Below are positions 1-10,514 of a stretch of 64,000 bases of DNA, piece by piece (positions within the stretch are counted from its first letter, which is position 1; each line of letters begins with the position of its first letter). The notes beneath the pieces were generated by a model. It worked only from the letters and a program-made list of their open reading frames with translations, had not been told where the DNA came from and made no database searches. Source of the stretch: Diospyros lotus (lineage: Eukaryota; Streptophyta; Magnoliopsida; Ericales; Ebenaceae); contig NC_068349.1 in the NCBI RefSeq assembly GCF_014633365.1, forward strand, positions 26,364,753-26,428,752, in the 5' to 3' direction. The translations under genes were made by a program, and so were the position numbers.

Positions 1-651
1 CCACGTGCAACCACGCGTAGGGCACGTGAGGGCGCGTGACACAAAGGGTTTTTCTTGCATTTTATAAAATGTTGTTTATATGATGTATGGAGTTGTGAAA
101 TGTGGTATAGTCTTGTGATTTGTGTTGTTCATATGGTATGTCAGCCTAAAATGTTATTTGGATAATGTAGCCATAATTCTCCAAGGGCATGATGGAATAA
201 TAGGGGTATCTTGTGCTGGTGTGCATGCCGGGATAGCCATCTTGGTTTTCGTGCCGGGCCGTTTGGTATGGGAAGTTTCACTAAGATGACTAGGTGGACC
301 ATATGGGTTTTGAGTTGGGATTGTGTAGTGGTTCCTGGATGCTTAGAGTGGGAACGTAATCTCCAACCTAGATGTGGTGAGCCTGGTTCCTGCGTTGATG
401 TGACCCTCTTGGGCCGGGAGTTGGTAACGATTGTTCCCAAGATGTTGGAGAGATGCATTGACGTTGCCCTTCTTAAGCTAGAACCTCGTTGTGTCAATGT
501 GTCGGTATGGTGGCGTAGCTTTTAGAGAGATTGCTTTTTCCCCGTGGTAGGGTTAAGCGCTGTGGGGTTCTCTTGGGCTAGGGCTTACTGGGTTGTGTTA
601 GTTTATTTCTTGTCTTGCATTCATTCATGAAACGTGATTTTGAACTCTTAC

Positions 652-707
652 TTAGATGATTCATCATCTAATATGGACTTTGTCTCTAGAATATTTAAAC
701 GTTCCAG
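652..707 (+). promoter_or_regulatory. Hairpin plus 3' splice-site-like motif in LTR A1
   Basis: TTAGATGA and TCATCTAA form a perfect 8-bp stem with a 4-nt TTCA loop (652-671). TTCCAG|GTG follows, with its AG at 706-707. The same layout recurs in the other LTR families; splicing is an inference. Confidence 0.5.
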
Positions 708-979
708 GTGAAGGCAGTGGTGCGAAGGGAAAAGGAATTGCCGAGAAGTGACGGCGATTAGTGGATAGCTTATATTATGTTGCTTTCAATTATGTTGTTT
801 ATTTTTAGGACGTCATGTAAGTGTTGGTTTGACTCTATGTCATAAATAAAGTGGTTTTGATTATGTCTATTGAGGTTTCGATCTAGCTTCCGCATTTGAG
901 GTGATGTACATGTCTTAGTTATTAATAGTTCATAGTTGATATACTGAGAAGGTGTAATGGGATCTTCGGGGAATGGTCT

Positions 980-1641
980 TGTAACATCCCGATCGAGCGA
1001 TAGGAAGGACCAGAACAACTTACCCTGATGGGCCTATGCGAACTTCCCAGGGGGTCACCCATCCCTGGATTATCCCAGGTTAAGCACGCTTAACTTGGGA
1101 GTTCTTTGCCAACATTCAGCCCAAAAGGTATCCAGCTGGTGTTGTTTCTTTTCTTACACTATCCTCGATATATACTAACTTCTCTGGGCTCTCGGGGTAT
1201 TACATTCTCCCCCCTTAAGCATATGACGTCCCCATCATGCGACCTTACAACCGGTCCCAGATCTCCCCTCTTGTATGGCCGATGTGGGATTTGCCTAAGG
1301 TGCCTACATGCACCCCCCATAGGGGCCTACACACACCCCCATCGGGACTCAGCCTCCTCGCTGAGGTTTGCCCCACCACCGCGCTCAGAGGCTCGGGGGT
1401 CTGCTCTGATACCACTTGTAACATCCCGATCGAGCGATAGGAAGGACCAGAACAACTTACTCTGATGGGCCTACGCGAACTTCCCAGGGGGTCACCCATC
1501 CCTGGATTACCTCAGGTTAAGCACGCTTAACTTGGGAGTTCTTTGCCAATATTCAGCCCAAAAGGTATCCAGCTAGTGTTGTTTCCTTTCTTACACTATT
1601 CTCAATATATACTAACTTCTCTGGGCTCTCGGGGTATTACA
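980..1641 (-). mobile_element. TRIM retrotransposon (LTR-PBS-PPT-LTR, 662 bp)
   Basis: Two 225-bp terminal direct repeats (980-1204 and 1417-1641) start TGTAACATCC and end GGGTATTACA. Read on the minus strand, the primer site AGTGGTATCAGAGC (1403-1416) abuts the 5' LTR, and the polypurine tract CTTAAGGGGGGAGAA (1205-1219) abuts the 3' LTR. The target duplication GGTCT is exact (975-979 and 1642-1646). The 212-bp interior has no coding capacity, so it must be mobilised by another element's proteins. By eye the LTRs differ at nine positions, all transitions (about 96% identity). It is inserted in LTR A1. Confidence 0.93.
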
Positions 1642-1730
1642 GGTCTTGTGTTGAGTATCCGATGGAAGGAAATATAAATATCCCCGAAATCTTACGTTAC
1701 CTAATGCCATGGAAAGGCGGCGTGTTACAA

Positions 1731-1745
1731 TTGGTATCAGAGTGA
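1731..1745 (+). other. Primer binding site of element A1
   Basis: TTGGTATCAGAGTGA starts two bases after the LTR end. It fits complementarity to the 3' end of plant initiator tRNA-Met, apart from a terminal change (AGT for AGC). Confidence 0.8.
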
Positions 1746-2298
1746 AGGTTTGAAATTTAAGGGATTCTGATTAGAGCGAAGGTTATTTGAGGATTATAGA
1801 CTTCGTTGGAAATTTAGAAACTATCGATTTGAGGTTAATAGTTGAAATCCTTACATTGAATAATGGGATAACTGGTGGTTATCGAGACTGATTGAGTTAG
1901 GAATAATTCGGTATGGATCGAGGATCCTAGGGAATGATAAGCTTAGGATGGTTCAATAAGTGTTTTTGAGAATAAAGTTTAAGGATTCCGAAGATTGATT
2001 TTGATGATAGGGATCTTGAAGTAGGCATTGTGAGAATTAAGGTAAGGTTTCCTCAAGGAAATGACTCATGGGAACGAGTCGAGTGTGTTAGTTCAAATGT
2101 TGACTTAGAGAATGAAATGGTCGGGATGTAGTATTGAGTCCCGTAAAGGTGATTAGAGATTAGGAATTGTGGTTATTCATGATTTGAGATTCGGACAGGG
2201 TATCCTTGATAGTTATGGGACCCGAAAGAATTGTTAGCAAGATTAAGATTATCTTTAAGTGAGTTTAGCAATGATTAAGGAAGTGTTTTTCTTTTCAG
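1746..2298 (+). other. Untranslated leader of element A1
   Basis: This is AT-rich, stop-rich sequence between the primer site and the gag start. I see no open frame and no repeat in it. Confidence 0.5.
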
Positions 2299-3436
2299 AT
2301 GGTGAAGACTCGGAGAGTCACGGATCTCAACGAGCAAGATGAAAGTGACAGTAGTAGTAGTCATCATAGCCGTTCTGCAAATCATGTCATGAGCAATGGA
2401 CGACAAGAGGAGCGATCAGGTCCTAGTGAGAATAGACTTGACCGAATGGAAAGGATCTTAGAGGGCATGCTAACACATGTAACGAGGAACGAGCCGCCGA
2501 GGCATACCACTCATGTGTTGGATCAGTATCGCCAACAAAAACCCCCGGTGTTCAAGGGAAAAGCAGAAGATGACCCCTGCATGGCTGAGTTTTGGATGGA
2601 GCAAACTAAGAAGTTGCTCTAACATTTATAGTGCAGTGACGAAAAAAAAGTTAATTGCGCTACATTCATGCTAGAGGAAGAAGCTGCACGATGGTGGCAA
2701 TCAACCCAACGAGCTTTGCAGAGGACACTTAAGCAAGTGGAACAAGATCCAAGGCTGAGGCAAGCTCAACTTGTGACTTGGGTAAGATTCAAGGAAGTGT
2801 TTGACACAAAATATTTTCCTCGAAGTTGGAGAGAAGAAAAGACTTGGGAGTTCATGAAGTTGAGGTAGACTGATGAGATGTCGGTGACTCAATATGATGT
2901 CAAGTTTACTCAACTAATCAGGTACGTTCCTATGTACGAAGCCGATGAGTGGAAAAAGGCGCAGAAGTTCGTGAGTGGACTTAAAGTAGGACTGCAGCAA
3001 GCTCTCAGTTCATGGATGATGGACACCTACAACGAGGTGCTGGTTAGAGCCCTATCCATTGAGACTAATCTACTACGAGTGGGTTTGATTAGATTAGACG
3101 AGAAGAAGAAAGATTTGAAAGGTGGGGAACATAAATCAGGTGGAAGGAACTTCAAAGACAGTGAACTGTGTCCCCTATGTGATAAGGTACACTCAGGGAA
3201 ACAATGTTTCCTAAGACATGTCCACTGTTTTACGTGCGACAAAGAAGGACACAAGGAAAAGGACTGCCCGTAAGAATAAAAAGGCACCTCCGACTGGGAA
3301 CAGGTTAAGGATCACATGTTTCACGTGTCAACAACCCAGTCATTACTCGAGCGAATGTCTAAAGAGGCAGAAGGTGGAGCAAATGGGAAAAACGAATAGG
3401 CACAAAACCCCCTCCCTGGATGAGTTTTCTACCTAA
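2299..3436 (+). pseudogene. gag: Broken Ty3/gypsy gag (capsid and nucleocapsid) of A1
   Basis: Gag forms the virus-like particle that packages the element RNA. The ATG at 2299 opens a Ser-rich N-terminus. A retrotransposon gag domain follows (EEEAARWW near 2680, then TWVRFKEVFDTKYFP and VTQYDVKFTQLIRYVPMYE). The C-terminus has zinc knuckles of the C-X2-C-X4-H-X4-C type: CFTCDKEGHKEKDC (3226-3267) and CFTCQQPSHYSSEC (about 3317-3358). Segments 2299-2622, 2668-2868 and 2878-3273 share one frame, separated by in-frame stops. The second knuckle lies in another frame, so there is also a frameshift near 3260. No protease, reverse transcriptase or integrase follows. The family call is confident; a chromovirus-like lineage is only a guess. 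Confidence 0.85.
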
Positions 3437-3853
3437 CAAAGGATGACGAAGAGATCTACCCGACAAAGGAGAAAGGTACGCCGAGTTAGTTCAATGTTAT
3501 CAATTTCTGTGTGATCATGGCATATGCATTATCATAAGAGTGGGTTGGGAGAATTAGGAGTCAAACGAAATGTATTTTCGATGACACAGTTAGAAATGAT
3601 GTCAGGCGTTATAAATTATTTTGAGATATGTGTAGCCGCCTGTATAGAGCTACAACGGGATATTCTGAAAGAAAGAAAAAAAAAGAAACATGTTTGGTAA
3701 GCATGGATCGTGTTAAGATGTGAGCAAGGAATGATTGCCAAGGAATATGAATGATATATTTAGGATATTACAATTGGGAGTCATTAGCAATAGCAGTGAT
3801 TTAATTTATCAAGGGCCAAATTTTGAGGACGAAATTTATTAAGAGGGGGAGAA
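3437..3853 (+). other. Remnant 3' interior of A1, ending in the polypurine tract
   Basis: About 400 bp of non-coding sequence replace the expected pol region. It ends with TTGAGGACGAA near 3822, a motif common before the 3' LTR of plant Ty3/gypsy elements. The polypurine tract AAGAGGGGGAGAA (3841-3853) abuts TGTAATACCC. The whole interior (1730-3853) is 2.1 kb, shorter than one LTR. Confidence 0.75.
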
Positions 3854-4944
3854 TGTAATACCCGGGAAATTCTCGAGGTTATAAATGGTATTTGACAAAG
3901 GGTATAAATGGAATTATCGAGATAATGAAGTTGTAGGGTACACTAACACAGTTTTAAGAGACTGAATCGATCAAAGGGAGTACCTCAGACCTTAGATAAT
4001 TAAGGAAAATGTAATGGTATTGACGAGTAATACGAGTTATGATTTTAGGCATCAAAAGAAGTGGGATTGGGAATAGTTCTCGACGCACCTGTCGACCGAG
4101 CTGAGAAAACTGAATCGAAGTAGGGAACATCCAAAAAGTCAACAGAGTGTCTTGAGGACTTAGATTTTGTATATGAAACAACCCTTGAGCGATTTCAGGT
4201 TGAAACGATGGATTTAAGGTCAAAACGATTAGTTGGGACTAAGTGCAATTTTCTAATTTTGCCTGAGGGAGGTCCAAAGGATAGTTTTTCAAAATTTTCA
4301 AGGGTGAAGTGAGGATTAAAGAACTTGTGGGTCTTAGTGGTATTGTTGAAAGGATCAGGGGTGCTTTGGAAAAGGCCAAAATGAGTTTGGAAGAAACTAG
4401 GGGGGCAAAGTGTAATAAATCAAAAGTTGGTAGTGTGAACACAAGCCAAAAATCAACCGCCGCCTTCAAACGTGTAACGCCCCGCTCCCACTTACGGGTG
4501 TTACTCGTGAACAATTGCTCAAATTGTCCACCTGCCTGGCCTTTGGTGAAGGGCGGACCTTGTTTCAAGAAGAAACGCCCTAGGTGGGAATTAGGCTCGT
4601 CCTTCCCTTCACTTAAATCCTAGGATTCACTAGCAAAATTGGGCTTTAACCACATCACATAGGCTAATAAAGAAAATCTCCTACAAACGCCCAATCGCCA
4701 TTTTCTCATTTTTTTTTCTTTTCCCATTCAAGAATTTTCATCGGGCTCCTTAAAATCACCATTTAAGTCAATTCATTGATTGATTACCAAATTTGGAGGA
4801 AAAACTCAAATTTCAATTTTTCAAATTTTCGGCATTATCTCCAAAAATGTCCGAAAAATCCACTTATTTTGAAAATTCCTCCGGGGTCCAAAATCAATTA
4901 AGAAATGGCCCAATTTCTCTAAAAAATTCTAAATTTTAAAAAAA

Positions 4945-5055
4945 TTTGCTGGGCGCTGGCCGCGCGGGCTGGTCGCGCCTGCCCGCGCGCGCGCCCTCGC
5001 CCGCGCGCGCGACCGCCCATACGGCCCTGCCCGCGTGCAGGCTGCCGCCTGCTGC
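4945..5055. other. GC-rich CGCG island inside LTR Q
   Basis: About 110 bp of nearly pure G and C (runs of CGCGCGCG, GCCCGCG) lie in otherwise AT-rich sequence. Chance Ala/Arg/Pro-rich frames arise here on both strands. It sits between the presumed acceptor and the LTR end. Confidence 0.7.
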
Positions 5056-5495
5056 TTCCAGCACTCCTTTTCTCTTTTTTTTTTTTCTTTGGGCTATAAA
5101 CCCCCAAATTTTCCAGATCTCATTTCTGAAATATATGACTCCTAATTCCAAAATTTGGCCTCCAAAAACCCTCAAAAATTTATCCAACTAAATGCCTTTC
5201 ACACTAGGCAAAAAAAATACATCTTTCCTTCAAGTCTCACACTTTGGGTTCTATGTTAGGCCAAATTTATTCAAAAATTTCAGAATTAAAAATCGATAAA
5301 TATACACCCCAACTTCGATTTTTTTGTTTTTATAAATGAAGCTTATACACTCTCTTGATGCTTAATACAACATACAACACAAATGAAAGTACATATAGCT
5401 TAAGGCTTTATCGAGCCATTACAACACATCCTTGAAACTTCTCATTTATCCATAAGCTTTCCCCTTTCGCCTTGCTCTTTCTCATGCCTTGACAA

Positions 5496-5536
5496 CCTAC
5501 ATGTGAGGGTAAAAACCTCATGAGCTATTAAGCTCA
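5496..5536 (-). promoter_or_regulatory. Hairpin plus acceptor-like site in LTR Q
   Basis: Read on the minus strand: TGAGCT-TAAT-AGCTCA (5536-5521), a perfect 6-bp stem, then 20 nt later ATGTAG|G. It matches the layout in families S and U. Confidence 0.5.
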
Positions 5537-5975
5537 ATAAGGGTGCTTATGCAATAAGTATGAACATAAACATAAATCATGTAATGGCATGTGCATGCAA
5601 ATGTAGTTAGGTCTTCCATGCTCTCACAACCTTTCAAGGTTTGAAGCCTTAACCTACCCCTTTCCACCATGTACCTTAACAATCCCTATGGCCATAGCTA
5701 TTATGTACATGAAGAGCATGCTTAATACAACATGAAAAGTTTATAAACATACTTACAACCATGCAAGGCCACCATCCCATGGGGCCATCCCTTACCTTTA
5801 TTTTTTAGCTTCCTTCAAGGTTCTTCAAGCTCCATCAAGCTTCCATGGCCACTCTCCCATTTTTCCCAAACCTTCTTAAAGAAAATAAAGAGTGGATTAC
5901 TCAAAACCCCTTAGAAAGATGAAGAGAATAAGATAAATACACACCTTACCTCTAGGCTTCTTCTCATTCCTCTCT

Positions 5976-6003
5976 TCTTCTTCTTCTTCTTCTTCTTCTT
6001 CCT
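5976..6003 (+). repeat. (CTT)n microsatellite in LTR Q
   Basis: An uninterrupted run of about nine CTT units in a pyrimidine-rich stretch. Confidence 0.9.
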
Positions 6004-7436
6004 TTTTCTCTCTTCATTTGCAATCCATTCAAAATGAAAAATGGAAGACTTAGCATCTTCCAAATACCCTTTTATCTCTAATAACTTCAAGGTTAGATCC
6101 TAACCCTTGGATCTTCTTTCACTTTATGAGAATAAATCCTCACCTTCCAAACTAGCACAATCCATGTGCTCTTGTCTTCCTTAATCTCCACCATTAGATT
6201 TCTTTTACTTTTGAAGACTAGATCTCAACCATTCAAATCCCTTTACATGTGGCAATCCATGCCACTTCTCTTGAATCATCTCAACCATTAGATTTTCAAG
6301 ACTTAATCTCCTCCCTTGGATCAAATCTTCCATGCCAAAATAGCTATTTTTCTCATTTATTTTTAAGGGGACTAATTTCATGCCATCACTTGAAAGACCA
6401 CTTGAGAGACATAATTCATTTCCATAATGAATTAATTAAATGCCACCATTTTCCAACCATTAATGCATGACTATTTTCTTTTCCTTTTGCATTTTTTTTT
6501 AAGCAACATTATCATTGCCTTCATTAAATGCTAGAATGACTAATATCATTTCTTTTACATTTATTTAACTCTTCATTTAACTTGGACCACCACTTGCCAA
6601 GTGTCACTCCATGACACCATTCTTGGCTTCCAAGCTTTAATCTCATCCATCCATGTGGCATCCCCACATTTATTCACCAAATTTAGGGAAAATTAATTAT
6701 TTTCTCACATAATTCAATATTCACCATTTTTCCTATTTCCATAATTAAATTCCTTTATAGAATTAAATTCCAAATTCCAAAATACCCTTTGTGAATTTAT
6801 TAATCCCTTATCTCCACATAATTACAAAATTGGGATTTAATTCACCTACTCACCTAATTCCACATAGGAATTATTTCCAATTTACCAAAATACCCTTTTA
6901 TTGGATTTCACTATCCAAATTACCAAAATACCCCTCTGATAGGGCACCCTCAATCTCAAAGATCCAACACCTTCTCATGGGAATTTTTGGAATTTTCTCA
7001 CTTTCTTTCTCATTCTTTTAATACCGGTAACACCGGGTGTTACAAACCGCACGTGGCCGCTATTTTCGGTGATGGGACGGCCAAGGAAGAGCTGGGGGAG
7101 TTGGTATACGGCGTGGGCTATGTAACACCCCCTCTCCTAGAACTGCCCGAGAAGAGGTGTTACTGGGGATAATAAAATAAACCAACTGATAACTGAATTC
7201 TGATACCAATACTGTATATATCAATTAACTGTAATAAGACTCTGAGTCATCAAAAACTGAAATCATAATTGCATCTAAGGGAAATTCCCTAAATTGGAAA
7301 TTAAAATGAATCTAAACTGATCAAGCACTAACTAACAACTAATAACTCCCAGACATCTTTGGTCTTGAGCGGCTCCACGTACACACACTACTGGACACTG
7401 CTGCTAGGCCCCACGTCTGGTACTCCCCCACTAGGA

Positions 7437-7476
7437 CCTGGAATGGTGAAGAGTACAAGGTGAGCTACAAAGCTCA
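7437..7476 (-). promoter_or_regulatory. Hairpin plus 3' splice-site-like motif in LTR S1
   Basis: On the minus strand: TGAGCT-TTGT-AGCTCA (7476-7461), a pyrimidine-rich stretch, then CATTCCAG|GTCC. S2 keeps it at 18783-18821 with ACAG|GT. Confidence 0.5.
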
Positions 7477-8197
7477 GCAAGTAATAAACTGGAAAGAATA
7501 ACTGAAGCTGAATCGAAGAATATCGATACTGATAAAAATACTTACTGAACTTGTACTGAGAGATATAATAATCACTGGATGGCATTTATAAGATGAAATG
7601 CACATAATCTGTAAACTAAATGCAAGTATGCAACTTTGGCCCATAGGCCCACATAACTGTAACACATACCTGACTGATCTGAGTCCTGCAAACATAAAAA
7701 CTGTAAGCACATACTTTGGGCAATATGCCCCTAGCTCCCTGGTCGACATCAGGCGAGCATCTCATAACTGAGATATAATTGTACTGATACTAGTGGGATC
7801 CCCGCGGACAAGCCGCCTGGCGCGCATAATGCAATGCTCATATAAATGCTAGCACACGATATGTAGTGCTCCACATAAGTCATGCTCAATGCTCATACAA
7901 TGTGTATGCACATAATCTCACAAAATAATGCTGACCATGTCATAATGAACTGCTAAACATGGTATATGATTTTTACTAGAAATATTGAGATTCAAATATT
8001 CTGGAATTTCTGAATATAGGCATGGCATATTGGATTTTGTCATATCTTGGCATAAAAATTCAATATCTGAATAATTGAATATTTATATTAAATTTAATAC
8101 TTGAATCAAGAATTTATTGGAAGCCATTTGGATGCCATTTGATACTATTTGGATGATTGAGAAAGTCTAAGGAGGAAATTTGAATGAAAAACAGCTC

Positions 8198-8734
8198 ATT
8201 CGAATGAAAAAAATGGATTTCAGCAAGCTCATTCGAATGGCAGAAAACTCATTCGAATGACAGAGACTCATTCGAATGACAGAAGGCTCATTCGAATGAC
8301 TGATGATATTCAAAGGCTATTCGGATCTGATCTGGGACTCATTCGAATGACTCTCAAATTCATTCGAATGAATTTTGAAAATTTTCAACTTTTGAACTGG
8401 AAAAACTCGACTCATTCGAATGCAACAGTAACCTTATTCGAATCAATTTGAAGATCATTCGAATGACAAGAAGGCTCATTCGAATGCTAAGCTATACAAA
8501 GCAACAACTTACTCACATCTTCAAGGGCTCATTCGAATGACAACAAGGCTCATTCGAATGACAGTCAAAAACCTCAAAAATACATACGAATGATATGATA
8601 ATCACATGACTCATTCGAATGACCCAAAAACTCATTCGAATGACTGGAATATTATAGGGGAAAAGCCTACGATAACACTGAAACTTATTCGGATACTTTG
8701 AAACTCATTCGAATGACTCAAGGCTTATTCGAAT
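8198..8734. repeat. Interspersed palindrome array, ATTCGAAT word
   Basis: By eye there are 17 exact copies of ATTCGAAT, most within CTCATTCGAATGA, plus three one-base variants (two ATTCGGAT, one ATACGAAT). Spacing is irregular, mostly 15-60 bp, with different sequence between words. It is therefore not an ordinary tandem repeat. It lies within the predicted intron of S1. Confidence 0.95.
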
Positions 8735-9815
8735 GACTGGATTCTTATCAGATATACTGCTTACGATAACAGAGATCAAAACTTGAATCAAAACTTAGCT
8801 TCACTACACCATTCCAAAAGAAATCTTGGGAGAACAATCCCAATTGACATATAAACAACTTGAGGGATGATTTACTGATCATAACTAATGTAAACATTGC
8901 AAGGAACATATACATAAACTGGTTGGTACTCGCTGTACGCATGTAAATACATATATAAACATGCACTGAACTGAAATAACTCATTGTAACACACATATAT
9001 GAATATACATGCACTGGAACTGATTCAATTATGGAAATCTGATATCCAACTCAATCAAGACCTGTAAGAAAGGATTACAGGGGAAGGATACTTGCCTTAT
9101 GATCTTCTTGATCGACTTAATGATCTCACGAGAGCCTCCTATGCAAGACTTGAACTCACTGCTCGTGCCTATATATATATATATACACTGACTGTAACAT
9201 AAATCTGAAACTTAAACAAAGAGTTGCTGAAACTGATGATCGAATGCTAAATACGATCTTGTAAGAAAGGTTTACACGGAGAAGAACTTGCCTTTCAAAC
9301 TCTCTGATCGATCCAATGATCTAACAGAAGCCTCCAACGAAAGCCTTTAATTCGCTGTTGAAGCTTCTTCTTCCCTCTGTTGTTCTTCACACGGCGAAGA
9401 CAACATGGCTAATGACTATTATATATATACATATGCTTAAGAGAAACCCTAACGCCATCTCTCTCTCCTAATATAACTAGGAGTCTTTCAATCCGAATCC
9501 TCCTCACGGCTGGGATTAATTAATCCCTTAATCAAAATAATTCTATTTACTAATTGAATATTAACATCCAATCCGTAATATGACCAACACGTCCTTGCAT
9601 TTAATTTTCACAATAATTAAATATAATTAAATGCTATTTTCTCAATTAAATCTCTAAATTGCCACATTAAATAATTAAATGGCAAATCCTCTTAATTAAT
9701 CGCTTCAATAATTAATTAACTAATTCTAAATAAATACTAGGCCCTCTAACGGGTCGTTACAGGCTAGCTTGAGGGCCAAGCCTTGGCCGGTGATTGGCGT
9801 TGCAACCTCACCTCA

Positions 9816-10514
9816 CTTTTTGTCAGGAATGAACAATTAATCAAAGTGTTTTGTAGTTTTAGAAACTATTTTTCTTAAATTAGAGAACTCTAGGCTTTCA
9901 TACATATATATTCTTTAAAACAGCCAAGTATGGCTTTCTTTTAAGCAAGCATAATGAAAAACTCTCAAGAAAACTTTTTTGAAAATTGGCTAAGTATAAA
10001 AATCTTTTGTTCAAGTAAGTATATGTATATTTATAAAGCTTTTAAAGGCAAAGTAGTCAAATATTCTTTTAAAGCTTCTACATCTACTTTCATCTATAAA
10101 ACAACTTTTAATTCAATCAAGTATTGCTTTCAAAACAATCGAGTATGTTTTCAGAAAAATCGAGTATTGAACTCATTCAATCAAGTATGATAAAAACCTA
10201 CTCGAGTATGTTCTTATGAAGCTATGTTTCTTAAAGCTACAATCAAGTATGTTATTTTGTATAATCGAGTATGGATCTTTCTCCACTCAAGTAAGCTGTT
10301 GGAAAAATCGAGTATCTTTATAGTTATAAAACCTGAGCACATTTTTAGTCGAGTAATGCTTAATGTGTCTTTCAAAACAATTGAATATATGTTTTAGCAA
10401 AATCTCTTTCCAATCGACTACTAAGATTTCCTACTCAAGTATTTTATGTAAACTCTTTGTTTTTCTAAAATCAATCGAGTAAGGACTATTTTTAATTGAG
10501 TATCTTTTTGAACT
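9816..10514 (+). repeat. Leader with interspersed ATCGAGTA words before Athila-like gag
   Basis: AT-rich, non-coding sequence. Between about 10080 and 10505 it holds five exact ATCGAGTA, plus CTCGAGTA, GTCGAGTA, ATCAAGTA (three) and CTCAAGTA (two). I find no LTR end or primer site here, so the element's 5' LTR is missing. Confidence 0.7.

Larger units (their letters stand above)
1..1729 (+). mobile_element. 5' LTR of Ty3/gypsy element A1, 5'-truncated by the window
   Basis: The LTR ends in GTGTTACA at 1729 and is followed at once by a primer binding site. The sequence matches A3 (55.4-56.47 kb, plus) and A2 (36.24-37.45 kb, minus), which have intact ends. A CGTG-rich stretch lies at 2-41. 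A TRIM element interrupts it at 980-1641. A hairpin and an acceptor-like TTCCAG|G lie at 652-707. Two open frames inside (minus 141-497, plus 211-525) are not genes: A2 keeps a similar frame but A3 carries a deletion there. Confidence 0.85.
4473..7044 (-). mobile_element. Solo LTR, family Q (2572 bp)
   Basis: On the plus strand it starts TGTAACGCCCCG and ends CGGGTGTTACA. The flanks AAACG (4468-4472) and AACCG (7045-7049) look like a target duplication with one change. Minus orientation is inferred from a donor-like GAG|GTAAGG at 5949, a hairpin at 5521-5536 and an acceptor-like TGTAG|G at about 5498. There is no interior or second LTR. ORFs inside it are chance frames. Confidence 0.75.
7121..9761 (-). 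mobile_element. Solo LTR S1 (2641 bp)
   Basis: It starts TGTAACACCCCC, ends CGGGTCGTTACA, and has an exact target duplication GGCTA (7116-7120 and 9762-9766). Copies S2, S3 and S4 share both ends. On the minus strand it has a TATA-like TATATATA near 9420, donor-like AAG|GCAAGT sites at 9095 and near 9287, the palindromic array 8198-8734, a hairpin 7461-7476 and an acceptor-like TTCCAG|G at 7438. The donor region is duplicated (9061-9160 resembles 9257-9357). Confidence 0.92.
3854..9815 (+). mobile_element. 3' LTR of A1 (U3 only), split by Q and S1
   Basis: It starts TGTAATACCCGGG straight after the polypurine tract and matches the first 280 bp of A3. It resumes at 7045-7120 and 9762-about 9815, where text around GTATACGGCGTGGGCTA matches A2. 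It stops just before the expected TATA box, where Athila-like leader sequence begins. The end coordinate is approximate. Confidence 0.7.

Noticed and set aside
211..525. ORF with a partner in A2 (36792-37082, minus)
   Set aside because: The two frames look related because both are A-family LTR DNA. A3 carries a deletion that removes the middle, so there is no sign of selection on a protein.
1403..1416. Possible tRNA gene fragment (GCTCTGATACCACT)
   Set aside because: It is the reverse complement of a retroelement primer site next to an LTR; no tRNA cloverleaf can be formed around it.
8198..8734. CRISPR-like array
   Set aside because: Units of 8-13 bp, irregular spacing, no constant repeat of CRISPR length, and clear plant retroelement context.
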